This document shows, piece after piece, positions 33,049 to 44,381 of a DNA stretch of 64,000 nt (position 1 is its first letter; each line of letters begins with the position of its first letter). Made by a program: the position numbers and the translations under genes. The stretch spans positions 9,894,579 through 9,958,578 of the forward strand of contig NC_135356.1 in assembly GCF_051622035.1 (NCBI RefSeq). Direction: 5' to 3'. The notes under the pieces were generated by a model that did no database searches, was not told where the DNA came from, and saw only the letters and a program-made list of their open reading frames with translations. This stretch comes from Arctopsyche grandis. Lineage: Eukaryota > Arthropoda > Insecta > Trichoptera > Hydropsychidae.

Positions 33049-33105
<57 letters not shown>
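33049..33105. repeat. (TA)n microsatellite, right of the RTE fragment
   Basis: Begins exactly where the conserved ...SGSKNEDI region of the RTE protein should continue. Confidence 0.97.
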
Positions 33106-33108
<3 letters not shown>

Positions 33109-33154
33109 TATTAAATCAAAAATAAAGTTAAAAGTACGCCATTTCCAAATATTT

Positions 33155-33410
33155 ATGTACAAAAAATAATATCACTCAAATGTGGATCGTTTGTACGAGC
33201 ATGCTTTTTGAGCCGTTTTCGAAAATTCGCCTCCACTCTTCCCAGTGTTTCCATTTGTTCGATTTGATTTTGTATTGCGGTTTTCAGTTCTTCCAATGTT
33301 CGTGACTTTCTTTCGTACCTGTGTATGTGCTTTAAGACAACTCCACAAATAAAAATCACACTTGGAAAGTGAACGGGCAGGTCAGGTGACATCACCAAAG
33401 TGTGAAACAA
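33155..33410 (-). pseudogene. Tc1/mariner-superfamily transposase, C-terminal remnant
   Basis: The minus-strand frame contains RKSRTLEELKTAIQNQIEQM, GRVEANFRKRLKKH and HLSDIIF. This matches the closing part of Tc3-like IS630 transposases: ...RP.TL.ELK..I..EI.....L..V..NFRKRL..C....G.HL.DIIF. The preceding D-L-T...C-D-F-F-L-W-G-Y segment is recognisable only as a garbled SPDLPVHFPSVIFICGVVLK. The catalytic acidic residues lie upstream and are absent. Insect genomes carry many such remnants. Confidence 0.7.
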
Positions 33411-33689
33411 CTCTCGAACTGCAGCCAGTGAAGATCTGGCTTGCTAAGACCATACGTTTGCTCGAAGTTCTGGTTATATTACTGAAATGTCGACTAGATT
33501 GTATTATGTACATATATAAAGTGAGAGTCGAACAACCATAATCAAAAGTTCTTATTCTCTTCAATTTCCGAGTATTACTCAGTACAAAACCGTGGACCAC
33601 TCTTTTTGTATATATGTATATATGTATATCAAATTGAACATATGTAATTCTGTATAGAAGATCCATACCAAAAGAGTGATATCACAACC

Positions 33690-34092
33690 GGCCTCCGTGA
33701 CGGGCCGGAATGTGAAATTACCGAAAACGCAAATATCGGAAGGCAAAGATCGAAAATCGAAAGATCTTAAGTCGAAAGATAAAAAAGGGTGCATGGTAAA
33801 CGGTACATACTCATGTACATACTCACTTAATTTGCGCGAGCAGGATACAACAGGAACAAGAGGAACAGGCTTTTCCTCCCGTATTAATGTGCGCGCGCAG
33901 AATACGGAAGGAAAAGCCTGTTCCTCTTGTTCCTGTTGTATCCTGCTCGCGCAAATTAAGTGAGTATGTACCGTTTACCATGCACCCTTTTTTTTTTGAT
34001 CTTTCGACTTAAGATCTTTCGATTTTCGATCTTTGCCTTCCGATATTTGCGTTTTCGATAATTTCACATTCCGGCCCGTGAGGTAGACCCTA
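33690..34092. mobile_element. Long-armed fold-back element, copy 1
   Basis: Each arm reads inward from ACGGGCCGGAATGTGAAATT through GGAAGGCAAAGATCGAAAAT, GGGTGCATGGTAAACGGTAC and TTTGCGCGAGCAGGATACAA to CTTTTCCTCCCGTATT. The arms are ~190 bp and almost identical, with a short centre around TGCGCGCGCAG. The outer end GGTAGACC/GTGAGGTAGACC also appears in single-arm copies. Frames across it are by-products. A transcript would form a long hairpin. Confidence 0.88.
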
Positions 34093-34300
34093 TTACAACA
34101 TGTGTACCAAATACTGCTAATGTGCATAGGTTGGGTCTTCTTTGCAAAACTACCAATAAGATCGTATTCGAGGTTTACCTGGGGACTTTGAATGCATTTT
34201 TTCTCAACTTTTTGACCCAAATAAATATCTAAGGTCATTTTGAATCACAAAAAAATCGCTAATATACCAAACTTTGTATCTTTTAACTTCGCGTTAAAAG

Positions 34301-34370
34301 ATGCATACAAGCAAAACACTAATTACTCACATGCATACAAGCAAAACACTAATTACTCACATGCATACAA
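34301..34370 (+). repeat. Tandem repeat, 30 bp x 2.3
   Basis: ATGCATACAAGCAAAACACT with AATTACTCAC occurs at 34301 and 34331 exactly, and a third unit starts at 34361. Confidence 0.9.
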
Positions 34371-36333
34371 ATTACATAATATCCATGCAACATCATTATA
34401 ATGTAACAATAGTTCCGAGTACAATTATTACTTTTTTTTTATAATATTATTAAATAGACTTAATCGGCGTTCTCTTGAATAATAGAATTATCAACAACTT
34501 CGTTTCGCGCTAATGATAAAGCAACTATACAAAGTGCCAATGCTAAAAATCAATTTATGTAAATTTCGAAATAGCTCTACGATGAAACAACGTCGTTTAT
34601 AAATATTTTTATATTAACCAAAAAGGCGTTCTGTATAATTTTAGAAATAAAATATGTATTATACCTTTTTCATTGCCAAATATAAAATATGTGCATAAAC
34701 ACGTATTTGAACCTTCAATTCCACAAATTTAAGTATTCGTATTCGTAATTTTGTATTCTGATATAAATCGAAGTAGAACTACGAATTTATTTATTTCTTT
34801 CGAAAACAAGTTGAATCCCTAATTGTATTCGCAATAAATACACCATCAACGCTCGTAAAATTGAACATGATATTTTTTCTTTTATTTTAATGAAACTCGC
34901 GTTGTTTACGCTCGTTGTAAAATTATATATGTATATACATATTTATTCAAATACTGCGGTTCGTTTATTTAAAACCGCAACGAGCAAAAAATCCACAATG
35001 TGTTGAGTCTGTACGTACAAAGTGCAGTCAATAATAAATATGACGATCGGCAAGTTACAGATTTATAAAAACCTTGCTAAGATACTAATTATCTCAAAGT
35101 GATGATTTCTAATCGGATAATTATGCACAATTAGGCATACGGTTTAAATTGGAAAATCGTAATTTTTTTATTTAAATTGTAAAAATATATATGTAAAGCC
35201 TCGACCTTCAGATTAAGATTTCCTCGGATTTAAGATTTCCTCGATTTTATAATTTAACCTTAATTTGACGATTCTATATTGAAAACTAATAAACACTTTA
35301 CTAGTATCTATACTAGCGTTTTTGTATTAGAGTCCTTCAAATTCGGGCTTCGAAATTTCGCCGTTTCAGTGCCATCGCAGTGTTGATTATGTTCTTGGGT
35401 ATCCTTTTTGGAATTAAAATAGCAAAGTGATCCTTTATCAAGGTACACCCTTTCATAAAGTAATGCATTGTATAATAATAAATAGCACTAAGCCATGGGT
35501 TCAGTGTTATAGAGGATAATTTGTTCAATATCAATGAAAAGTTCATTAAATGAATCTCCAACAATTTTTTCCTTTTTAAAATATATTTTTAAACATGATA
35601 ATTTATTTATGTGTGCATCTTAGAATCAATTTAAATTATGTGTACAAAAACATAGATATGTATATGTATAATACCTACATATATTAGAAAGTCGTAAGGT
35701 AATGGGTCAGTAATAGCGAATCATAACAAACATAATAACATGATAAAACCCCGACAATAAAAAATTTAATCCTCATTACAATTTCAATTTATCGTATAAG
35801 TAATTTTATTGTGTACTTATTTGAACCTAAGTGGAGCTAGATTTTTTTATCACAACGTGTAGCATTTATGTGCATACAGAGATTAGGGTTGCCAACCGGA
35901 AATTAAAATAAAGAGAAAAATTGTCAAAAATGATTAATTTTATTAAAAAATCTAAAAACTATGTAGTTCTAAATTTAGCACAAGATCGTTTAGAATAGCG
36001 ATTGCCAATCTTTATGGCTTCACGACCCACTGAATTCATAATTTTAAATACCGCGGATCACTTACATATACATAATGTATGAATTTTTTAAAAGGATTAG
36101 ATCAGAAAATTTACATTTTATTTATATAAAATGCACTCAATGTGGACCATGGTGCAAAGCTTGAAATTTGGTTCTCCATATTATTATTTAAATATATTAA
36201 TACATTTAGTCCATATAAAATCATTTTGTTTACTAAGCAGCGTTTTTTTTATACAAAATAGTATAATGTACATAGTTAACACTCACAATTTAAATTTTTC
36301 AAATTTTCATATAATATACTTAATACATATGGT
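34371..36333. other. AT-rich intergenic stretch
   Basis: No exon or complete transposon recognised. GGGTTGCCAACCGG at about 35886 resembles some hAT termini but has no partner. Confidence 0.4.
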
Positions 36334-36600
36334 GCTGTCACAAAATGGCGTGGACAAAATCGCTTGAACGAAACCACACAGCGACAAAATCGCGCAAAGC
36401 GTGTATAAAGAAAAAAATGAATATAAAAACAAGTAATATAGATTTTAAAAACAGATCTAATATATAAGAAAAATCCAAACAAATTAAGGGATAATTTGAT
36501 TATATATGCGTTGCGCGATTTTGACGCCGCGTAACTTTGGTTTGCCCGATTTTGTTTGTTTCGTCCAAGTGATTTTGTCCCGCGCGGTTTTGTCGCGATA
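36334..36600. repeat. Inverted-repeat element with ~15-bp phrases (GACAAAATCGC)
   Basis: Left: ACAAAATGGCGTGG, ACAAAATCGCTTGA, ACGAAACCACACAG and ACAAAATCGCGCAA are spaced 14-16 bp. Right: the inverse phrases CGCGATTTTG, CCCGATTTTGT, GTGATTTTGTCC and GCGGTTTTGTCG are spaced about 15-16 bp. The ~100-bp middle is AT-rich and noncoding. Confidence 0.65.
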
Positions 36601-36601
36601 C

Positions 36602-36634
36602 CAATACATATGTACATACATACATACATACATA
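36602..36634. repeat. (CATA)n microsatellite
   Basis: ACATATGTACATACATACAT followed by further CATA units. Confidence 0.85.
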
Positions 36635-37794
36635 TTAAAATAATGCGCTCGTTGATTTTCAAAATTCTAGAACTATGTACATAAACGCTCTATATAAATG
36701 TTTATTTTACGATAAAAAAATCGTAATTTTTTTTTTATTATTACAAAATACTTGAAAGTTGACTTAATCAAAAAAGAACATTTTGAGTATATTTGACAAA
36801 AAAGAGTGAACAAAAAGAACTGACAAAAAAGAGAAACTCTGACATGTTGCATAGATGATGTTCTTTTTCTATTACAAAATGTATTCAAATGCATATCAAC
36901 TATACTAAGTAGAATGAAAAAAATCACCATTTGAGTAAGTGTTAAAAAAAAACGAGTGGGCATATCAGAATACATAAAATAAATTGATTAAATATGTAAA
37001 AATATGGACTTTAATTCCACATTTCTGCACAAGCATCTATGTATATTAAAAAATACATCACATAAATAAATTTATATTATCATGTAATTGCATGTGCATT
37101 CAACATATTGCAAATCAATTTTCTAACGCTTCTGCAAATAGCGGGCATTTCTCAACTTAATGAATTCCCAATTACGACACGCACCGAGCAATTATCTTGA
37201 TCTGGTTAAATTACATTTGGTGAAGAAAAGTCTCCGGTTTCGTTTCTGTACGCTTTAGTACGTACTTGAGAGTTGAGAAACGCAATTTAGTTGGGCAACA
37301 GTGCAATTGGGCATATTTGCCCGACATCAAATTGAGCGGATCACCAAAGTGAAAGTGCCTGAAATGACAAAAAAAAAATGCGAAATGTTTAATCAATGGA
37401 AACACAATGCGTACTCTGCGTATTTCCTAGTTGCGTAAATTTTCGAGTTCCGCACGTTGGATTTACAATGCGGACTGTTTTAAAAAGATGAACCTGACTA
37501 TAAATCACTACATATGTATATCTCGGAGACTTTTATCATTTGAAAGGAGATCTTTAGATCTCAGTGAACAGCCTCTAACCAGTGGCTTTCTAACTAGAGT
37601 CTCTACATATTCGAATAGTAAGCTTGAAATGGTTTAAAAAAACCTTTAGAAAGGTTAAAATATCGACAGAATCCTAATTTGGTACGTCGAATATACTCAA
37701 ATGTGCTGTATAGGTTGAAAATTAAAATATAAATTCACATAAAAAATATTCGAAAACACTGATTTCGGACCATTACTATGTACTACATAATGTA
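36635..37794. other. AT-rich spacer, nothing recognised
   Basis: No exon or repeat end recognised. Confidence 0.35.
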
Positions 37795-38245
37795 CTCCTC
37801 CATTTCTTCAAATATGGGAATCGCCGTTATCGATAACAGTCAAACCAATGTCAATACAAGGATAAAATATCACCGAAAACAATTCAGGTGGTGAGTTTTG
37901 GGAAGGATCGCGACGGTGCAGACTAGGCATGCCGGCGTTTTTTTCCACGTGAAAAACTGGTTAGTAATTAACTTATGTAACATGGATTAGTAATTAACTT
38001 AGCAGATAACTTATGGTTATGTAACATAACCGTAGGTAAATAAATATTACTAATCCATGAAAAGTATAAAAGTTGATTGTTTTTTTAATAATTGTAAAAA
38101 AGCGCTGGCATGCCTAGTCTGTAAATTCTTCCCAAAACTCACCCCCTGGATTGTTCTCGGTGATATTTTATCCTTGTACAGACATTGGTTTGACTGTTAT
38201 CGATAACGGTGATTTCCATATTTGAAGAAATGTAGGAGAAACGTC
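37795..38245. mobile_element. Fold-back element with ATCGATAACAGTCAAACCAA arms
   Basis: The left arm (37795-37945) includes TTCTTCAAATATGGGAATCG, TTATCGATAACAGTCAAACC, AAGGATAAAATATCACCGA and AGACTAGGCATGCC. Its inverse fills 38095-38245. The ~150-bp loop is AT-rich with repeated TTAGTAATTAACTTA. Diverged single-arm relatives are at 50215-50345, 51055-51310 and 57030-57300. Noncoding. Confidence 0.75.
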
Positions 38246-38929
38246 GAAATAATAAGATCGTACAAATTAGCAGTGACTTGAAGACACGCCTATCACAGCT
38301 GGAGTCTACCTAGAGTTCGTTCTTGCCATTGGAGTAAAAGTTGATTATACTTCTGGGTGAAATCTTAGCTAACGCAATTTAAAGGTCCTAAATAACACGT
38401 TAAACAATATAATTTTCAATTAAATAGGAAATAATTTGTAAACAAAATTTTTGTTATTAGAATATTTATAAATGTTATTTTTTTATTTTTTATTGGCCTT
38501 CATAGCAAGTTCATTTTTCATTTTAATGCAATTTGAAGAAACTTTTAATTGGCTTATGTTTAACTATTTATTTTATCATCTTGGTTTTAGCTGTAAGTTT
38601 CTCTCTGTTCATAAATAAAATAAAATAAATAAAGTTGTGGCAAGAAGCAGCCCTGTAGTATTTCGAACCGAATCAATCGTCATATTGGGAATGATTGAGG
38701 TTAGGTTAGGTCATGTTAGGTTATCATCTTCCGAATGATTGAGGTTAGGGGCTGTTTGTTGGTCAGGAGAGACATCTAGCGGTAATTGTTTGAAACTTGA
38801 TGCTTCACCCTTTCAAGTGTAGGAGTTTCATTCATTTGTATGTATGTAAGTGGTCAGCGGGTGTAGGGATATGCGATTTAAAAGCGGGCCCATGTTTTTA
38901 TACAACCTGTATATATGGCAGTACGGGGT
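38246..38929. other. Intergenic spacer
   Basis: 38246-38330 continues the relative shared with 57200-57290 (AGCTGGAGTCTACCTAG). A short AGGTTAGGTTAGG patch lies at 38698-38712. Nothing else recognised. Confidence 0.35.
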
Positions 38930-39296
38930 CTACCTCATGGGCCGGAATGTGAAATTACCGAAAACGCAAATACCGGAAGGCAAAGATCGAAAATCAAAAG
39001 ATCTTAAGTCGAAAGATAAAAAAAGAGTGCATGGTAAACGGTACATACTCACTTAATTTGCGCGAGCAGGATACAACAGGAACGAGAGGAACAGACTTTT
39101 CCTCCAGTATTCTGCGCGCGCACATTAATACGGGAGGAAAAGCCTGTTCCTCTTGTTCCTGTTGTATCCTGCTCGCGCAAATTAAGTGAGTATGTACCGT
39201 TTACCATGCACCCTTTTTTATCTTTCGATTTTCGATCTTTGCCTTCCGATATTTGCGTTTTCGGTAATTTCACATTCCGGCCCGTCACGAAGACCG
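38930..39296. mobile_element. Long-armed fold-back element, copy 2
   Basis: Same arms and centre as 33690-34092. It starts GGTCTACCTCATGGGCCGGA and ends CATTCCGGCCCGTCACGAAG. The centre reads TTCTGCGCGCGCACATTAAT, as in the single-core copies at 1 and 45.6 kb. Confidence 0.88.
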
Positions 39297-39629
39297 GGTA
39301 GTACGCAATGTGTGCGCATGCACGCGGCAAAATCTTTTTTACGCATCCGCATTTAATGTGTTAATTAAATGCGTATATTGGTCCTGGCCGCGATGCGTGC
39401 GCTTTAGATCGTCATTGGAGCACGTCGAATTCCATCACTCGCATGTTTGATTTTTTTAAATTTATTAATGTTAGCTATGACACTTTCGTTGTCAACTTTG
39501 ATCGATCGTTTGAAAAGTGCTTGTGGAAGTGAAGGACCGAAACAAATAGTTTTTCTATGATAATTAACTTGGTAATTTCATATGATGTAAATTAATTTAT
39601 GAACGTTTGAAATGTATGTACAGTTGAGT

Positions 39630-39815
39630 ACTTGGGTAATTGGATTGTTAGTCACATTGCGATCGCCTAAGAGACAATTTTTGGCATGAAAATCGCGAAT
39701 ATGGAATATTTGGCACTCGGTTCTTGTTAGTATGATAGTTATCGTTAGTATGATGGATTTTTCGGCTGCCAGATGTTTCGTTATAGAGATTCGTGACCAA
39801 TAATCACCGAACCGA
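39630..39815. repeat. CTCGATC-type MITE, copy 2
   Basis: TTAGTCACATTGCGATCGCC, GAAAATCGCGAATATGGAAT and TAGTATGATAGTTATCGTTA are the inverse of 41080-41215. The family is that at 8630-8800. Confidence 0.65.
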
Positions 39816-39989
39816 GTACTTGTGAGTAAAGAACGGCAATGGAACGATGCTTTTGACACAAAAAAAAAATGGTTCAATATTGTCTCTCTTGTTCTGTAGC
39901 ATTCTGAAGACTACTTATGACTAGACTACGGATACAGACCGTGCTTTTTCCAGGAATCGGGGCGGTTTGACTCTATTTACAAAGCTAGA

Positions 39990-40085
39990 GTACAACAAGA
40001 AAGAGGTTCGGCGAATCTTTAACAAAGCATTTACAACAATTGAATAATAAACGGCGCACTGTGGGTCCGGCCACTACTTATGACT
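39990..40085. repeat. Small hairpin MITE fragment
   Basis: TTTACAACAATTGAATAATA then AACGGCGCACTGTGGGTCCG is one arm of the 20.7-kb hairpin family. A near-duplicate of the whole block, including TTTTTCCAGGAATCG upstream, follows at 40140-40272. Confidence 0.55.
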
Positions 40086-40139
40086 CGAGCTAATAACTCA
40101 TAAGTTTTGAGTAGACTACGGATAGAGAGGGTGGGTGCT

Positions 40140-40272
40140 TTTTCCAGGAATCGAGGCGGTTTGGCCCTATTTTTACAAAGCTAGAGTACACAAAAAAAAA
40201 GGTTCGGTGAATTTTTATCAAAGCGTTTACAACAATTGAACAATAAACGGCGCGCTGTGGGTCCGGCCACTA
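40140..40272. repeat. Small hairpin MITE fragment, duplicated block
   Basis: It repeats 39945-40078 with point differences (TTTTTCCAGGAATCGAGGCG, CAACAATTGAACAATAAACG), so this is a local tandem duplication of about 190 bp. Confidence 0.6.
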
Positions 40273-40331
40273 GCTTTTGCTTAGCTTTATTCCAACTATC
40301 CCTGAATTACAATCTAGCATTTAATTTACAG

Positions 40332-40367
40332 ATTTACAAAGTCTCTTTCGAAATTATATATTAGATT
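40332..40367 (-). repeat. Helitron-like family 1, 5'-end fragment
   Basis: The minus strand begins TCTAATATATAATTTCGAAA and continues GAGACTTTGTA. No 3' end. Confidence 0.5.
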
Positions 40368-41034
40368 TACTTTTATATGAAAACGCACTGGGCTATCAAG
40401 AGATTAGACCAAGGATAGAATTTTTAACTTTTATATAGGTATTACATTGATTGTATCTTAAAATCATGGTTATAGTGGAATTTTATTTAAATTTTAATGT
40501 GAAATTTATCATACTCATTTTCTCATTTTGCATTTTGCATGCACTTGCACGTGAAAGTTCACAAAAATGTCAATAAAATTCGATTTTACCAGTTGCGGCT
40601 CTAGAAATATGTAATAACGTAATTTATTAATTAGTTCAAATTCACAATTTTACAAATTTATGATGTTTTATTTTAATTTTTATTAAATTTTCAATCTAAC
40701 AGTTTTTATGGTATAATATTACGAAATAATACTCTATTACCAAAATCACGGTAAAATCTTTTTGTCTTCCATTAATCGTATCTTAAAATGACACAATACT
40801 TAATTTTAAGGAAAGAAATTCGTTTTACAAAATTTGTACATTTCAGTGTTTTTCTTTTTTCAATATATCATTGGGTGTACAATGTACGTTCAATTATGTA
40901 AATTTAAAAATTTATGATATTACCCGTCCCTCAAGTTAATTAATACAATAAATTATGTTTATTCCAAGTAATGCTATTTTCTTGACTAAAATGCAAATAA
41001 ATTCGTTTGAAATTATAGCTTTTTTATATTGTAA
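40368..41034. other. AT-rich spacer, nothing recognised
   Basis: No exon or repeat end recognised. Confidence 0.35.
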
Positions 41035-41215
41035 AATTCACTTAAATCTCTATAACGAAACATCTGGCAAAGTCCATTACAATACTAACGATAACTATCA
41101 TACTAACGAGATCTCGAGTGCCAAACATTCCTTTTTCGCGATTTTCATGTCAAAAATTGTCTTTTGGGCGATCGCAATGTGACTAATAATCCAATTACCG
41201 TAAAATTATGTATGA
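41035..41215. repeat. CTCGATC-type MITE, copy 3
   Basis: CTCTATAACGAAACATCTGG, AACTATCATACTAACGAGAT, CTCGAGTGCCAAACATTCC and GGCGATCGCAATGTGACTAA match copy 2 in inverse orientation. Confidence 0.65.
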
Positions 41216-41248
41216 AAATCAATATATGGACTTGTGAATATTGCATTA

Positions 41249-41649
41249 TCTAATATATAATTTGGAAAGAGACTTTGTATGTATGTAACCTTCGTTCGTT
41301 GGGTCGTAAATCCGTGACGTCATCGAACAAATAATTCGATTTTTTTCGATTTAAAGAATTTAAAGTACCCGGGGGCAAAGGCACCGAGGGCGAAGCCGCC
41401 TTCGCGCTGGGGGCGAAGTTCTTGGGGGCGCAGGCGCCGGATTCTTGAATTCGAATTTTGAAAGAGACTTACTATATATGTTTGTTTATTCGTGACAGTC
41501 AATTTAATAAAAAAAACAAATGAGTATTCAAATAAATTTATATAAATTAAAACTATTCAAATAAATTTAATAAAATGGTTACTATTAGATAAGTCATGTC
41601 TAATCGGTTTACATTACAAATGCCGAGCGAAGCCGGGTAATACAGCTAG
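41249..41649 (+). mobile_element. Helitron-like non-autonomous element, family 1 (401 bp)
   Basis: It starts TCTAATATATAATTTGGAAA after an A and ends GCCGGGTAATACAGCTAG before a T. The interior has a GC-rich block (41370-41450) of ~15-bp phrases such as GGCACCGAGGGCGAA and GTTCTTGGGGGCGCA, unlike the AT-rich remainder. No Rep/helicase coding is present, so it would be mobilised in trans. Confidence 0.7.
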
Positions 41650-41784
41650 TACATATATGATATATGTATTTGCGTACATTCATATGCATACTATTAACAT
41701 TTTGAATCATTAATACATTCATAATTTAAAGTTTATTTTAATATTATTTATTTGTTAGTTTATAATTCATAATTTTCATTATGA

Positions 41785-41876
41785 TATATGTATAGTTATA
41801 TGTATGTATGAATATGTACATATGAATGTATGTACATACATACATATATGTATTTACATATGTACATACATGTATT
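41785..41876. repeat. TACATATGTA/ATGTATGTACAT microsatellite patch
   Basis: About 90 bp of interleaved TATG/CATA and palindromic TACATATGTA words. Confidence 0.8.
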
Positions 41877-42045
41877 GTATAACATTTAAGTATTTTTTAA
41901 CATGAAATTTTATTGTTAGTATCAAGAGTAATAAATTTTTCAGAATTTCTAAGCACTCTTCCCTTTGAAAAACTTCACTGATTTGTACTTCCTAATTGCC
42001 ATTTAGAATTACTATGAATTTAAAACTATTTTTTTTTTTAATTAC

Positions 42046-42112
42046 GTAGGTTCGGCAAACCTTTAACAATGCATTTACAACATGTGAACAATGAACAGCG
42101 CGCTCTGGGTCA
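42046..42112. repeat. Small hairpin MITE fragment
   Basis: GGTTCGGCAAACCTTTAACA then ATGCATTTACAACATGTGAA matches one arm and the centre of the 20.7-kb family. Confidence 0.5.
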
Positions 42113-43240
42113 GGTCTTTACTAATGACTATCCGTAGATTATTTAAAATTTTGTTCGTTTCAATGTATTTATGGGCGACGTTTTTGTCTATCAAGTTACA
42201 TATGTAACTATGCAAAAAGCGAACATCTAAATTTCACCTTGGAGAGCCTATGTACATTTACATATATATCTTTTTTAACAGGTAGAAAATAAATAAAATT
42301 TTATGTAATGTATTTTTTACGATGCTCCTTTTGCAAATTTTGTTTAATATTTAAATTAATATTATATATAAACTTTTTGCGCTTAAAGATTTTTTTAGGT
42401 GTTAATACCGTAAACTCGAAACGTTTTTGAGTAATTTTTTTTAAATGTTTTTAAGTAAAAATAAAAAATATATTTTTACATTTAATTTTATTGTCAAAAA
42501 CACATGCAATTGGAATAGCCATAAAAATTCGTTAATGTAGAAAATATTTGAAAAGTTACATGTCTGCTTGAAATAATGACAATATTGTTTGCCAGTTGAG
42601 CGTTCGAAACACAAAACAAATATAAAATAACCTGTGACACATTATGTATTGATGGCGAGTGGCATGGACTCAAATTTCAAATTTTATGACCCGTAAAATG
42701 TTACAACATTGCACTTAAGTGACAACATGTTTTATACTGATACGAATTATTAACTTATTATTATGCATTCATGCTAAAATTATCTTTGCTATCAATATAC
42801 ATATGTACAGAGGTGTGACACATATGGATGGACCACTAAGGTTAAATAGTAAAACAGGCTGGAACAAAAATTTGTGAAATTTAAGATTGAATATGCTAGT
42901 TAGGGTTCAGGTAGTGACCCAAGTTAAAAAGAAAAAAAAGGGGTCGAAGGGGGATGCAAAATCGGTCAATTAGCAGTTTTTCAGTTTGGCGGTGTCAAGA
43001 CGTTTCGGGAAAAAAATTCATATTTCATTTCACATAAGACTTTATTTAAATTTTATTTCATTAATAAACCTTTTTTTATTCATTACTAGTTTATATTACA
43101 ATTTTTAAAATAAAATTGTATATCAAGTGATTTTTAGTTACCAGAACAAACCTCTCGGGACGCCCAAATGTCCCGGTTTACTACTTTTTAAATTCCTATA
43201 GAAGTTTTTAACTCATATGTAATTTAAAAAATATGCAACA
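42113..43240. other. AT-rich intergenic stretch
   Basis: No exon recognised. CGGGACGCCCAAATGTCCCG (43158-43177) forms a small hairpin. Confidence 0.35.
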
Positions 43241-43661
43241 TCTAATATATAATTTCGAAAAACACCTTGTATATGTTTATGTAAACTTCGTTCGTTGGTT
43301 CGTAGACAACACATTCGGTTTATTTTTTTTTTTCGATTCATAGGCACCGATTCGATTTTTTTCGATTCAAAGGATTCGAAGTCCCCGATGTCGTAAGCAC
43401 CGGGGACGAAGGCTCCAGGGGCGAAGGTGCCGAGGGCGCAGGCGCCGGATTCTGGTATACATATAATTTCAAAAGAGAATTAGTATATATGTTTATTTGT
43501 TCGTGATAGTCAATTTAATAAAAAAAAAAAAACGAGTATTCAAATAAATTTATATAAAATAAAACTATTTAAATAAATTTTATAAAATTTTGACTATTAG
43601 ATTAGTCATGTTTAAGCGGTTTATATTACAAATACCGAGCGAAGCCAGGTAAAACCACTAG
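43241..43661 (+). mobile_element. Helitron-like non-autonomous element, family 1 (421 bp)
   Basis: It starts TCTAATATATAATTTCGAAA after an A and ends GCCAGGTAAAACCACTAG before a T. The GC-rich phrase block (43380-43455, with AGCACCGGGGACGAA and GGTGCCGAGGGCGCA) corresponds to that at 41.4 kb. Confidence 0.7.
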
Positions 43662-43855
43662 TAAACTATAAACAGAAAGTCCATGTCTGGACCAGACATT
43701 CTGGTTCACACCGGAGCAATATTCAACAATGAACTATTTGTCTCTGTCTTACATATACAACTTTATGGAGAACTATGTGTAGAAGGGAGAAAAAAATAAT
43801 TATCAATCAATTTATCTTGAATCGATAATTTTCTCACACTCAGAATGAACACCTA

Positions 43856-44381
43856 TTAAGAGGGCTGGACAGCAGCACCTTGTCCATACAAACGTACTAT
43901 ACTTCTCCCTTCCTCGATTATGGCACTAGAGAAATTATTTTTTAATATGCTATGGATATCCACCATTTGGGTGCATCTATCGTTTTATTTTTTTTGATTA
44001 ATTATTTTTTATATGAGCTAGGAGCCGCCAAATATCTATAAAATCGCCTCTTTTTTACACCCACGAAACGAGTCCAGCGTGCTTATTTAACGGTCGATTT
44101 TAAAAAAAATACGCCGATAGAAAGTATTTTTCTCATACCAATGATGAAATTTTTTTAAAAATTGGTCCAGTTTTGGAGGAGAAAATAGTAGAATACGAAA
44201 CCTCGATTTTGTCAATTTAAAATACGTTTTATCTGGTTGAAGCGCAATTGTCGCATTCACTCAATATGTATATATATTGATATATATTGTCGCATTAACT
44301 CACTATATACATACACTCAATATATATATCGAAGAAAGGAACGGTAACAAAATTAAGGTTTCGGGTGTACAGCCCTCTTAA
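43856..44381 (-). mobile_element. TTAA MITE, full-length copy (526 bp), minus orientation
   Basis: It starts TTAAGAGGGCTGGACAGCAG and ends GGGTGTACAGCCCTCTTAA, with TTAA on both sides. The inner order matches the copy at 28955-29505. Confidence 0.9.

Noticed and set aside
33676..34238. Frames of ~90 codons on both strands around 33.7-34.2 and 39.0-39.3 kb
   Set aside because: They read through the two arms of fold-back elements and are mirror products of the palindrome.
35886..35900. GGGTTGCCAACCGG as a hAT terminus, with TGACAACCCTAG at about 44530 as partner
   Set aside because: No matching inverse end within a plausible distance and no 8-bp duplication found.
38698..38750. TTAGG-like words (AGGTTAGGTTAGG), as in insect telomeres
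   Set aside because: Only two adjacent units plus scattered AGGTTAGG. Not an array, and similar words at 9.5 and 10.0 kb are part of an inverted-repeat element.
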